Positions 1 through 7,417 of a stretch of 10,813 bases of DNA are shown in pieces (the first letter of the stretch is position 1; every line of letters begins with the position of its first letter). The position numbers and the translations under genes are program-made. The stretch is taken from contig JAJYBQ010000060.1 in NCBI GenBank assembly GCA_021778935.1, positions 1-10,813 of the forward strand, read 5' to 3'. The notes under the pieces are model-generated. The model had not been told where the DNA came from, did no database searches, and saw nothing but the letters and a program-made list of their open reading frames with translations. The DNA comes from Pseudomonadota bacterium. GTDB lineage: Bacteria > Pseudomonadota > Gammaproteobacteria > Burkholderiales > Burkholderiaceae.

Positions 1-1
1 G

Positions 2-913
2 TTTTCGATCAAGACCAAGGTCCATGCAATGGGGCCCGGCGTCGTCGCCGGCCTGGCCAAGGCGGTGGCGCTGGCCGAGGCGCGCTATCGCGGGCTGGTG
101 ATCTGGTCGCCGGAGGAGCCGTTCTCGGCCGGAGCGGACCTGCAAGGGATGCTGCCGGCGTTCCTGCGCGGCGGCCCGCCGGCGGTCGGAGAACTGCAGC
201 GGCAGATGCAGGAGGCGTTCCTGGGCGTGAAATACGCCCAGGTGCCGGTCATCGCCGCGGTGCGCGGCATGGCGCTGGGTGGCGGTTGCGAGCTGCTGTT
301 GCATTGCGCCAAGCGGGTGGCCGCGTTTGAATCGTACGTCGGCCTGGTGGAGGTCGGGGTCGGGCTCGTTCCCGGCGCCGGCGGCTTGAAGGAGGGGGCG
401 ATGCGCGCGGCCGCCGCGGCATCGGCGGTCGGAAGCGCGGATCTGCTGCCGTTCCTGCGCCACTGGTTCGAGAACGCGGCGACGGCGAAGGTCGCGACGT
501 CCGCCTATGAGGCGCGCCGGATGGGCTACCTCCTGCCGTCCGATACCGTGGTGTTCCATCCGCAGGAATTGCTGTGGACGGCGGTCTTCGAGGCGTTTAC
601 CCTGCACGCCACGGGGTACCGGCCGCCGTTGCGCGGGCGGCGGTTCGCCGCCGCCGGCCGTTCGGCGCTGGCAACCTTGAAGGCGTTCGCGGCGAATCTG
701 CGCGAAGGCGGTTTCGCGAGCGAACACGACTACCATCTTGCTGCGCAGATCGCGGAAGTGCTGTGCGGCGGCGACATCGACGCGGGCGCCCTGGTCGACG
801 AGGACTGGTTCCTCGAACAGGAGCGCAGGCATTTCGTTCCGCTGCTCGCGCATCCCAAGACGCAGGAGCGGTTGATGGGCTTTCTGCAGACCGGCAAGCC
901 GGTGCGGAATTAG
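2..913 (+). CDS. 3-hydroxyacyl-CoA dehydrogenase/enoyl-CoA hydratase, C-terminal part (5' truncated by window)
   Basis: The reading frame is open from the first full codon at base 2, and residues before the first ATG (base 29) already fit the family, so that ATG is internal. The visible 303 residues hold a crotonase (enoyl-CoA hydratase) fold. There is an oxyanion-hole stretch FSAGADLQGM and a second one GMALGGGCE. The two catalytic glutamates are in GGGCE and GLVEVGVGLVPGAGG, 20 residues apart as in rat crotonase (E144/E164). The tail ends LMGFLQTGKPVRN. In FadN/YusL-type proteins (about 790-800 residues) the NAD-binding dehydrogenase half comes first and the hydratase last. The placement here, with the hydratase region next to the stop, fits that order, so the dehydrogenase half should lie left of the window. 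The protein would hydrate enoyl-CoA and oxidise 3-hydroxyacyl-CoA in cytoplasmic beta-oxidation. The thiolase directly downstream completes the cycle. The dehydrogenase half is inferred, not seen. Confidence 0.9.
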   Translation, partial: FSIKTKVHAMGPGVVAGLAKAVALAEARYRGLVIWSPEEPFSAGADLQGMLPAFLRGGPPAVGELQRQMQEAFLGVKYAQVPVIAAVRGMALGGGCELLLHCAKRVAAFESYVGLVEVGVGLVPGAGGLKEGAMRAAAAASAVGSADLLPFLRHWFENAATAKVATSAYEARRMGYLLPSDTVVFHPQELLWTAVFEAFTLHATGYRPPLRGRRFAAAGRSALATLKAFAANLREGGFASEHDYHLAAQIAEVLCGGDIDAGALVDEDWFLEQERRHFVPLLAHPKTQERLMGFLQTGKPVRN

Positions 914-918
914 GGGGA
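912..918 (+). promoter_or_regulatory. Ribosome binding site of the thiolase, overlapping the upstream stop codon
   Basis: A purine run AGGGGGA lies about 5 nt before ATG 924. It begins inside the TAG stop (911-913) of the preceding dehydrogenase/hydratase gene. This supports the 924 start and suggests the two genes are translated from one message. Confidence 0.7.
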
Positions 919-923
919 ATTCC

Positions 924-2120
924 ATGAATCGGCATGTCCAGGACGCCTACATCGTCGCCGCGACCCGCACGCCCATCGGCAAGGCGCCGCGCGGGGTGCT
1001 GCGCAACACGCGCCCCGACGATCTGCTGGTCGCCGCGATCCGCGGGGCGCTTGCTGTCGTTCCCGGCCTGGATCCCGCGGCCGTCGAGGACGCCCTGATC
1101 GGCTGCGCCATGCCCGAGGCGGAGCAGGGATTGAACGTCGCGCGCGCCGCCGCGTTGTATGCCGGCCTGCCCAAGTCCACGGCGGGATGTACGGTCAACC
1201 GGTTTTGCGCGTCGGGACTCAACGCGGTGGCGATGGCTGCGGATCGCATCCGGGTGGGCGAAGCCGACGTCGTGCTGGCGGGCGGCGTCGAGTCGATGAG
1301 CATGGTGCCGATGGGCGGCAACAAGCCCTCCTACAACCCGCGCCTGTTCGAGGACGACAATCTGGGCATCGCCTTCGGCATGGGGCTGACGGCGGAGCGG
1401 GTGGCCGCGCAGTGGAAGGTCCCCCGCGAGGCCCAGGACCGGTTCGCCCTGACTTCGCATGAACGCGCCGTCATGGCGCAGCAGCGCGGCGAATTCCGGG
1501 ACGAGATCACGCCGCTCGACGTGATCGATCGCGTGCCTGAGCTCGCAACCGGGGAGGTGGCGCAGCGTCACCGCCGTCTGGAAGCGGATGAGGGTCCGCG
1601 CGTCGACACCAGTCTGGAGGCGCTTGCCCGCCTGAAGCCGGCGTTTGCCGCCCAGGGCAGCGTGACTGCGGGAAACAGTTCGCAGATGTCCGACGGTGCG
1701 GCGGCGCTGATCCTGGTGAGCGATGCGGCGTTGCGCCGTTTCAACCTTACGCCGCTGGCGCGGTTCCTTTCCTTCGCGGTGCGCGGCGTGCCGCCGGAAA
1801 TCATGGGCATCGGTCCCGTGGAGGCGGTTCCCGCCGCACTGCGTGCCGCCGGACTGCAGCAGGACGAACTCGGATGGATCGAACTCAATGAGGCGTTTGC
1901 CGCGCAGTCGATCGCGGTGATGCAGACGCTCGAACTGGACGCGGAGCGGGTCAACCCCTTGGGCGGGGCGATCGCCTTGGGCCACCCGCTCGGCGCGACC
2001 GGGGCGGTCCGCGCCGCCACGCTGGTGCACGGCCTGCGCCGCCGGAACCTGCGCTACGGCATGGTGACGATGTGCGTCGGCACCGGGATGGGCGCGGCGG
2101 GCGTTTTCGAGCGACTCTGA
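924..2120 (+). CDS. fadA: Acetyl-CoA C-acyltransferase (3-ketoacyl-CoA thiolase)
   Basis: This 398-residue protein has the full length and all catalytic motifs of a degradative thiolase. The nucleophile Cys95 is in NRFCASG, a NEAFA motif lies near residue 316, His354 is in GGAIALGHPLGATG, and the second catalytic cysteine Cys384 is in MCVGTGMG. The N-terminus AYIVAATRTPIGK is also typical. It cleaves 3-ketoacyl-CoA with CoA to release acetyl-CoA, the last step of beta-oxidation. It starts 10 nt after the dehydrogenase/hydratase stop, with a strong ribosome site, so the two form an operon like the fadN-fadA pair of Bacillus or fadBA of enterics. A biosynthetic acetoacetyl-CoA thiolase is the main alternative. 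The length, the sequence style and the partner gene favour the beta-oxidation enzyme. Confidence 0.93.
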   Translation: MNRHVQDAYIVAATRTPIGKAPRGVLRNTRPDDLLVAAIRGALAVVPGLDPAAVEDALIGCAMPEAEQGLNVARAAALYAGLPKSTAGCTVNRFCASGLNAVAMAADRIRVGEADVVLAGGVESMSMVPMGGNKPSYNPRLFEDDNLGIAFGMGLTAERVAAQWKVPREAQDRFALTSHERAVMAQQRGEFRDEITPLDVIDRVPELATGEVAQRHRRLEADEGPRVDTSLEALARLKPAFAAQGSVTAGNSSQMSDGAAALILVSDAALRRFNLTPLARFLSFAVRGVPPEIMGIGPVEAVPAALRAAGLQQDELGWIELNEAFAAQSIAVMQTLELDAERVNPLGGAIALGHPLGATGAVRAATLVHGLRRRNLRYGMVTMCVGTGMGAAGVFERL

Positions 2121-2140
2121 TCGGCGCGCACGGCATCTTG

Positions 2141-2146
2141 TAAGAT
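2141..2146 (+). promoter_or_regulatory. Possible -10 element for ppc
   Basis: TAAGAT matches four of six bases of the sigma-70 -10 consensus and sits in the only AT-leaning part of the 62-nt gap between the thiolase and ppc. No good -35 hexamer is seen at normal spacing, so this is a weak candidate. Confidence 0.22.
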
Positions 2147-2147
2147 T

Positions 2148-2163
2148 AAGGGTTTCCCTTTTT
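2148..2163 (+). terminator. Short hairpin with T-run between the thiolase gene and ppc
   Basis: AAGGG (2148-2152), a TTT loop and CCCTT (2156-2160) can form a five-pair stem that runs into three further T residues. It lies 27 nt after the thiolase stop and just before the ppc start. The stem is short for an intrinsic terminator, so at most partial termination or attenuation is suggested. Confidence 0.25.
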
Positions 2164-2182
2164 CCGCTGCGGATATCCCCGA

Positions 2183-5044
2183 ATGAAAGAGTCCGGCTTC
2201 ATGACGACTGCGCCCGATGGGGCCGAATCCAGGTCCGACGCCGGCCCCGGGGTTGACCCGTTGCGGGAGGACATCCGTTTCCTCGGCCGGATCCTCGGCG
2301 ACGTGATCCGCGAGCAGGCGGGCCAGGAGATCTTCGATCTGGTGGAGACCGTACGCCGCCTTGCCGTGCAGTTCCGCCGCGGCACGGACTCCGACGCCGG
2401 CGCGCAGATGAGCCGCCTGCTCAACCGGCTCACCCCGATCCAGACCAACTCGGTGGTGCGCGCGTTCAGCTATTTCTCGCATCTTGCGAACATCGCGGAA
2501 GATCTGCACTCGATCCGCACCCAGCGGTCGCGGGAACTGGCGCAGGAGCCCGCCGAGCGCGGCAGCATCGACTACGCCCTCACGCGCCTCGACGGTGCGG
2601 GGGTGTCCGAGGAGGCGGTGGCGGAGTTTTTCGACCGCGCCCTGATCGTGCCGGTGCTGACCGCGCACCCCACGGAAGTGCAGCGCAAGAGCATCCTGGA
2701 TACGGAACGGGAAGTCGAACGTCTCCTGATCGAGCGCGGCGGACCGCTCACGCCTCGGGAGCGCACGGTCAACGAGGAACGCATCCGTGCCTGCGTGACC
2801 GTTCTTTGGCAGACCCGCATGCTGCGCGATGCCCGGCTTTCCGTTGCCGACGAGATCGAGACGGTGCTCTCCTACTACCGCCTGACCTTCCTGAGCGAGA
2901 TTCCGCGCCTGTATGGGGACCTGGAGGATCGCCTGTGCGTGGGACGGGGCGAGGCGGCCGAAGTCGGCCCCCGGTTTGCGCCGTTTCTGCAGATGGGGTC
3001 ATGGATCGGCGGTGACCGCGATGGCAATCCCAATGTCGACGCCGCGACGCTCGCGCGGGCGCTCGACCGCCAGGCGACGATGGCGCTCCAGCACTACCTT
3101 GAGGAGGTGCATGCCTTGGGCGACGATCTGTCGATTTCCGCGCTGCTGGCGCCGGTGAGCGAGCCTTTGCTGGAGTTGGCGGCACGGTCGCCGGAGATTT
3201 CTCTGCACCGGAACACGGAGCCGTACCGTCGCGCGCTGGCCGGAATCTATGCGCGATTGGCCGCGACTGTGCGGAATCTGGGCCAGGTTGCCGTGTTGCG
3301 CGAGGAGGTCGCCGACGCACAACCGTACGCATCGGCGCAGGAGTTCGCCGCCGACCTCGATACCATTGCCGATTCCCTTGCCGGGCATCGGGGTTCGGTG
3401 TTGGTCAAGCCGCGATTGCGTGGCCTGTTGCGCGCGGTCGACGTGTTCGGATTCCATCTGGCGGCAGTCGATCTGCGCCAGAGCTCCGACGTGCATGAGC
3501 GGACGGTGGCGGAACTGCTACGCGGCGCGGGGGTGTGTGAGGATTACCGCGCGCTGGCCGAACCGGACCGGATCGCGCTGCTGCTCGCCGAGATCGGCCA
3601 GCCGCGGCTGCTGCATACGCCATACAGCCGGTACTCCGACGAGACCCACAAGGAGTTGGCGGTGTTCGATATGGCGCGCACCTTGCGCAGACGTTATGGC
3701 GAGCGCGCGGTGCGCAACGCCATCATCTCGCACACCGAGACGCTTTCGGACCTGCTCGAAGTCGTCATCCTGCTGAAGGAGACCGGGTTGGCGCGCTCGG
3801 CCGGCCGCGGCCTGCCGGCGGAAGTCGATCTGCACGTCATCCCGCTGTTCGAAACGATCGGCGATCTGCGCAATGCGCCGGACATCATGCGCGCCGCCCT
3901 CGATCTGCGCGACACCCTGCGGTTCTATCCGCAGGGCCCGAATTGCGCGCAGGAGATCATGCTCGGATATTCCGACAGCAACAAGGATGGCGGGTTTCTC
4001 ACGTCGAACTGGGAGCTGTACAAGGCGGAGATCGCCCTTGTCTCGCTGTTTCGCGATGCCGCGATCCCATTGCGTCTGTTCCACGGCCGTGGCGGCACCG
4101 TGGGGCGGGGCGGTGGTCCGACCTACGATGCCATCCTGGCACAGCCGCCGGGAACGGTGGATGGCCAGATCCGCATCACGGAGCAGGGCGAGATCATCGC
4201 CAACAAGTTTTCCAGCCGGCAGACGGGCCGGCGCAACCTCGAAATCCTCGTTGCCGCGACACTGGAGGCAAGTTTTGCGCCGGTGCTGGAGCACAACGGC
4301 AAGGATGCGGAACGGCTGCGGCGCTTTGAAGCCACGATGGAGGCGTTGAGCGCGCGCGCCTACCAGGCATATCGAAGGCTGGTGTACGAAACGCCCGGAT
4401 TCGCCGAGTACTTCTTCGCATCCACGCCGATCGCCGAGATCGCCGAACTCAATATCGGCAGTCGCCCGGCGAGCCGGCCGCGGATGGACAAGGCAACAAA
4501 CCGGATCGAGGATCTGCGGGCAATTCCCTGGGGATTTTCCTGGGGACAGTGTCGCTTGATGATTCCCGGTTGGTACGGCTTTGGCTCGGCGGTCGAGGAC
4601 TGGATCAATGAGCGACCGGAATCGCGTGCGGAGCGCTGGACACTGTTGCAGCGAATGGCCCGCGAATGGCCGTTCTTCGCGACCCTGCTGTCGAACATGG
4701 ACATGGTTCTGGCGAAGATGGACGTCGGTGTCGGATCGCGATACGCCGGGCTGGTTGCCGACGAAGCGCTGCGCAACACGGTGTTCGGGGCGATCGAAGC
4801 CGAGCATGCGCGGACGGCGCAGCATGTACTGGGAATCCTGGGGTATTCCTCGAACCTGCAGGACAACCCGATGCTCGCCAACTCGATCCGCGCACGCTTC
4901 CCCTACATCGATCCGCTCAACCACCTGCAGGTCGAACTCATCCGCCGCCATCGCGTCGATGGCAGCGATCTGGACGAACGCGCGCGCCGCGCGATCCACA
5001 TCTCGATCAACGGCGTGGCGGCGGGGTTGCGGAACACCGGGTAA
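2183..5044 (+). CDS. ppc: Phosphoenolpyruvate carboxylase
   Basis: The enzyme adds bicarbonate to phosphoenolpyruvate to form oxaloacetate, refilling the TCA cycle. All hallmark motifs are present. Catalytic His162 is in LTAHPTEVQRKS (E. coli His138). GYSDSNKDGG carries Lys601 (E. coli Lys546). The glycine-rich loop FHGRGGTVGRGGGP carries Arg642 (E. coli Arg587). The C-terminus keeps QDNPMLANSI, YIDPLNHLQ and the final NTG. In E. coli the matching terminal Asn881 helps bind the inhibitor aspartate, so allosteric aspartate inhibition is likely (inference). At 953 residues it is about 70 longer than the E. coli protein, through an N-terminal extension and internal insertions. The start is uncertain: ATG 2183 has no clear ribosome site, while ATG 2201 (seven residues in) is preceded by AAAGAG at about 9 nt. 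The quinone oxidoreductase begins 23 nt after the stop. Confidence 0.97.
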   Translation: MKESGFMTTAPDGAESRSDAGPGVDPLREDIRFLGRILGDVIREQAGQEIFDLVETVRRLAVQFRRGTDSDAGAQMSRLLNRLTPIQTNSVVRAFSYFSHLANIAEDLHSIRTQRSRELAQEPAERGSIDYALTRLDGAGVSEEAVAEFFDRALIVPVLTAHPTEVQRKSILDTEREVERLLIERGGPLTPRERTVNEERIRACVTVLWQTRMLRDARLSVADEIETVLSYYRLTFLSEIPRLYGDLEDRLCVGRGEAAEVGPRFAPFLQMGSWIGGDRDGNPNVDAATLARALDRQATMALQHYLEEVHALGDDLSISALLAPVSEPLLELAARSPEISLHRNTEPYRRALAGIYARLAATVRNLGQVAVLREEVADAQPYASAQEFAADLDTIADSLAGHRGSVLVKPRLRGLLRAVDVFGFHLAAVDLRQSSDVHERTVAELLRGAGVCEDYRALAEPDRIALLLAEIGQPRLLHTPYSRYSDETHKELAVFDMARTLRRRYGERAVRNAIISHTETLSDLLEVVILLKETGLARSAGRGLPAEVDLHVIPLFETIGDLRNAPDIMRAALDLRDTLRFYPQGPNCAQEIMLGYSDSNKDGGFLTSNWELYKAEIALVSLFRDAAIPLRLFHGRGGTVGRGGGPTYDAILAQPPGTVDGQIRITEQGEIIANKFSSRQTGRRNLEILVAATLEASFAPVLEHNGKDAERLRRFEATMEALSARAYQAYRRLVYETPGFAEYFFASTPIAEIAELNIGSRPASRPRMDKATNRIEDLRAIPWGFSWGQCRLMIPGWYGFGSAVEDWINERPESRAERWTLLQRMAREWPFFATLLSNMDMVLAKMDVGVGSRYAGLVADEALRNTVFGAIEAEHARTAQHVLGILGYSSNLQDNPMLANSIRARFPYIDPLNHLQVELIRRHRVDGSDLDERARRAIHISINGVAAGLRNTG

Positions 5045-5055
5045 CCGACATGGGC

Positions 5056-5059
5056 GGAG
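5056..5059 (+). promoter_or_regulatory. Ribosome binding site deciding the quinone oxidoreductase start
   Basis: GGAG lies 8 nt before ATG 5068. The in-frame ATG at 5050 is upstream of this site, and the family sequence begins at MRAIEI, so 5068 is the better start. Confidence 0.6.
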
Positions 5060-5067
5060 ACGAGACG

Positions 5068-6051
5068 ATGCGCGCAATCGAAATCTCCGCCCCCGGCGGC
5101 CCCCAGGTTCTGCGGCTTGCCGAACGCGATCGCCCGCGCCCCGGTCCCGGTGAGGTGCTGATCCAGGTCGCTGCGGCGGGAGTGAACCGTCCCGACATCT
5201 TTCAGCGAACGGGGCGCTATCCGCCGCCGCCCGGGGTGACCGACATTCCGGGGCTGGAGGTTTCCGGCCGGGTCGTCGAGATCGGCCCGGCGGGGGAGCC
5301 GTCGCCGATGCTCGGCGATCGTGTCTGCGCACTGGTGTCGGGCGGCGGCTACGCCGAGTATTGCGTCGCCCCGGCCCTGCAATGCCTGCCCGTGCCGCCA
5401 GGCCTGACCGATGCCGAGGCAGCGTCGCTGCCCGAGACGTTCTTCACCGTCTGGAGCAACGTATTCGACCGCGCCCGCCTGCGGCCGGGGGAGAGCATTC
5501 TGGTCCAGGGGGGTGCGGGAGGGATCGGCGTGGCGGCGATCCAGTTCGCGACGGCGTTCGGAAGCCGGGTGTTCGCAACCGCGGGAACCGCGGAGAAATG
5601 CGCGGCCTGCGAGCGCCTGGGCGCGGAGCGGGCGATCGATTATCGCCGCGAGGACTTCGCCGCCGTCGTGCGCGAGCGGACTGCGGGCCGCGGCGTCGAC
5701 GTGATCCTCGACATGGTGGGCGGCGACTACCTTCCTCGCGAGACCGCCAGCCTCGCCGAGGACGGCCGCCTGGTGCTGATCAATGCCGTAGGCGGAGCCC
5801 GGGCAACACTGGACCTGCTGGAAGTGATGACCCGGCGTCTCACCATCACCGGATCGACCTTGCGTCCGCGCCCGCTTGCGGTGAAGGCCGCAATTGCGCG
5901 CGCGCTCCACGATCGCATCTGGCCGCTGGTCGCGTCGCGGGTGATCCGGCCGGTGGTGCACCACGTGTTTGCGCTCGAGCAGGCGGCGCAGGCGCACGCG
6001 ACGATGGAGCGCGGCGAGCACATCGGGAAGATCGTGCTGCAGGTGGCGTAG
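5068..6051 (+). CDS. NAD(P)H quinone oxidoreductase, PIG3/QOR family (zinc-free MDR)
   Basis: This 327-residue protein is a medium-chain dehydrogenase/reductase of the quinone oxidoreductase group. The N-terminal GroES-like catalytic domain (about 1-125) contains the family stretches AAGVNRPDIFQRTGRYPPPPG and IPGLEVSGRVVEIG. The Rossmann cofactor domain has ILVQGGAGGIGVAAIQF, with the nucleotide loop at about 148-154. It ends with a typical HIGKIVLQV tail. The structural and catalytic zinc cysteine sets of alcohol dehydrogenases are absent, as expected for the QOR/TP53I3 (PIG3) branch. Members use NADPH to reduce quinones or enones in the cytoplasm; the real substrate cannot be read from sequence. 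ATG 5068 is preferred over in-frame ATG 5050, because a GGAG lies 8 nt upstream and homologues start with a similar MRAIEI. It lies 23 nt after the ppc stop and may be cotranscribed with it. An inverted repeat follows. Confidence 0.9.
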   Translation: MRAIEISAPGGPQVLRLAERDRPRPGPGEVLIQVAAAGVNRPDIFQRTGRYPPPPGVTDIPGLEVSGRVVEIGPAGEPSPMLGDRVCALVSGGGYAEYCVAPALQCLPVPPGLTDAEAASLPETFFTVWSNVFDRARLRPGESILVQGGAGGIGVAAIQFATAFGSRVFATAGTAEKCAACERLGAERAIDYRREDFAAVVRERTAGRGVDVILDMVGGDYLPRETASLAEDGRLVLINAVGGARATLDLLEVMTRRLTITGSTLRPRPLAVKAAIARALHDRIWPLVASRVIRPVVHHVFALEQAAQAHATMERGEHIGKIVLQVA

Positions 6052-6052
6052 C

Positions 6053-6094
6053 AGGCCGTTGGAAGGCCCCGCTCGCGACGCCTTTCAACGGCCT
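6053..6094. terminator. Inverted repeat between convergent genes, likely bidirectional terminator
   Basis: Fifteen-base arms at 6053-6067 and 6080-6094 are complementary with one mismatch, separated by a 12-nt loop. The structure starts 2 nt after the quinone oxidoreductase stop and ends 11 nt before the stop of the oppositely oriented diguanylate cyclase gene. No T-run follows on either strand, so it may work as a stabilising or Rho-assisted 3' end rather than a classic intrinsic terminator. Confidence 0.65.
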
Positions 6095-6105
6095 CCCAGT
6101 CCGCG

Positions 6106-7368
6106 CTATTCGCGTGTGCGCGCGTCGAAAAAGGTATACGTGCTCTTGCCGTTGCGCTTGGATTGGTACATCGCTGCATCGGCCGCCTTCACCAGGCTTT
6201 CGTAGTCCTGCGCGTCGTCCGGGTAGGTCGCGATCCCGATGCTGGCGCCGACCGACCAGAACTTGCTGCTGATTTCAAAGGGCTCGGCAATCGCCAGGAC
6301 GATCTTGTGCGCCACCCGTTCGGCATCGGTCCGATCGCGCAGATTGCCGAGGATGAACGTGAACTCGTCGCCACCGATGCGTGCGACCGAATCGGCGGCC
6401 CGCACGATCCGCCTGAGGCGGGCGGCGACGTCGCACAACAGCTTGTCGCCCGCCTCGTGACCGATGGCGTCGTTGACGTTCTTGAAGCCGTCGAGATCGA
6501 GAAACAGGACCGCGAGCCGGGTTCCCTGCCGTGCGGCCTGGGCGATCGCCTGTTCGAGTCGGTCGCGAAACAGCGCGCGATTGGCAAGACCGGTGAGAAA
6601 GTCATGGTGCGCCATGCGCTCGATGCGTTCCTCGGTCTGCTTGCGCTCGGTGATGTCGCGGGCGATCCCGATGAAATACCGCTTGCCCTCGAGCGCCATT
6701 TCGGAAACCGACAGTTCGATCGGAAACGCTTCGCCGCCTTTGCGCACCGCCAGCAGTTGCGCCGTCCGCGCGTCCGCCGGGTCGTGGAGCGCCAGGAAAC
6801 GCTGCAGCGGAGCGGTGCGGTCGGCCTGATGGGCTGCGGGCAGGAGCAGATCGAGCGGCTTGCGCAGCACTTCCGCCTGGGGATATCCGAAGATGCTCTC
6901 CGCCGCCGGATTGAAACCCTGGATCGCACCGGATTCGTCGATCGTGATGATGCCGTCCATCGCGTGATCGAAGATCGCCTTGAGCTGGCGCTGACTCGAT
7001 TCGAGTTCGGTCTTGACGCGCTTCAGATTCGTCACCATCTGCCAGATGAGCTTGGCCTCCGGGCCGGCCGTCGCGGCTGGATACCCGAGAACCTGATGGG
7101 CGATTGTGGTCAGGGAGTCGTCATGGGTAAGGTTGTAGACGATGCAGCGTTCGAATTTCCGGCATGCGCGCAGCGCTTCTTCGGGGTCGAGGTAGACGGG
7201 AATTCCGTGTTTGCGCGCCAACGCGAACGCCGGAGCGTCCGGGTCCTTGTCGGCAATGCCGATCACGCGCACCAGTTCGTCGTCGAGGAACATCTCGAGC
7301 ATGGCGGTGCCGCCGCGCCCGGCGCCGAGGATCAGCACCGGTTGTCCGCGCGTCCGTGAAGTGGCCAT
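6106..7368 (-). CDS. Diguanylate cyclase: Rossmann-like domain, PAS, GGDEF
   Basis: The 420-residue protein would make cyclic di-GMP from two GTP. Three parts are visible. Residues 10-100 look like a Rossmann fold, with loop GAGRGG (15-20) after a beta-strand VLIL and an acidic residue in GIADKD at the second strand end. After a helical linker (105-130), a PAS domain runs about 126-240 (AIFDHAMDGIITIDESG, then RDITERKQTEE). The GGDEF domain covers about 250-415 with an intact GGDEF at 332-336. The product-inhibition site RAAD (323-326) stands five residues before it, so feedback by c-di-GMP is expected. No EAL domain or membrane segment is seen, so it is cytoplasmic. The longer ATG at 7488 would run into the glycerate kinase gene, and its first 40 residues are arginine- and serine-rich junk-like sequence. 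ATG 7368 starts the Rossmann domain, but its ribosome site is weak. It lies 49 nt after the glycerate kinase gene. Confidence 0.92.
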   Translation of the reverse strand: MATSRTRGQPVLILGAGRGGTAMLEMFLDDELVRVIGIADKDPDAPAFALARKHGIPVYLDPEEALRACRKFERCIVYNLTHDDSLTTIAHQVLGYPAATAGPEAKLIWQMVTNLKRVKTELESSQRQLKAIFDHAMDGIITIDESGAIQGFNPAAESIFGYPQAEVLRKPLDLLLPAAHQADRTAPLQRFLALHDPADARTAQLLAVRKGGEAFPIELSVSEMALEGKRYFIGIARDITERKQTEERIERMAHHDFLTGLANRALFRDRLEQAIAQAARQGTRLAVLFLDLDGFKNVNDAIGHEAGDKLLCDVAARLRRIVRAADSVARIGGDEFTFILGNLRDRTDAERVAHKIVLAIAEPFEISSKFWSVGASIGIATYPDDAQDYESLVKAADAAMYQSKRNGKSTYTFFDARTRE

Positions 7369-7402
7369 CTCGCTGGTGGTTTCGAATAGTCCTTTGTTGC
7401 CG

Positions 7403-7408
7403 ATTGTA
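7403..7408 (-). promoter_or_regulatory. Possible -10 element for the diguanylate cyclase gene
   Basis: TACAAT on the minus strand matches five of six -10 bases, in the 49-nt gap before the diguanylate cyclase start. A TTGCGC lies upstream, but at about 20 nt spacing, which is too long. A separate promoter here is therefore only possible. Confidence 0.22.
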
Positions 7409-7417
7409 AGGCACGAC

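Noticed and set aside
597..2030. Open frame of 477 codons on the minus strand opposite the thiolase and the end of the hydratase gene
   Set aside because: The thiolase motifs on the other strand are complete, and the antisense product is low-complexity Arg/Gly/His-rich sequence.
4666..5067. Longer N-terminus for the quinone oxidoreductase reaching back into ppc
   Set aside because: It would add about 134 residues read out of frame from inside ppc. The family N-terminus and a GGAG site mark 5068 as the start.
3518..5332. Open frame of 604 codons on the minus strand opposite ppc and the start of the quinone oxidoreductase gene
   Set aside because: It lies antisense to two genes with clear family motifs. 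Its product is rich in Arg, Ala, Gln and His and shows no recognisable domain, as expected for antisense frames in GC-rich DNA.
6163..7359. Open frame of 398 codons on the plus strand opposite the diguanylate cyclase
   Set aside because: It mirrors the coding frame of a protein with an intact GGDEF and PAS domain. The translated sequence has no family features.
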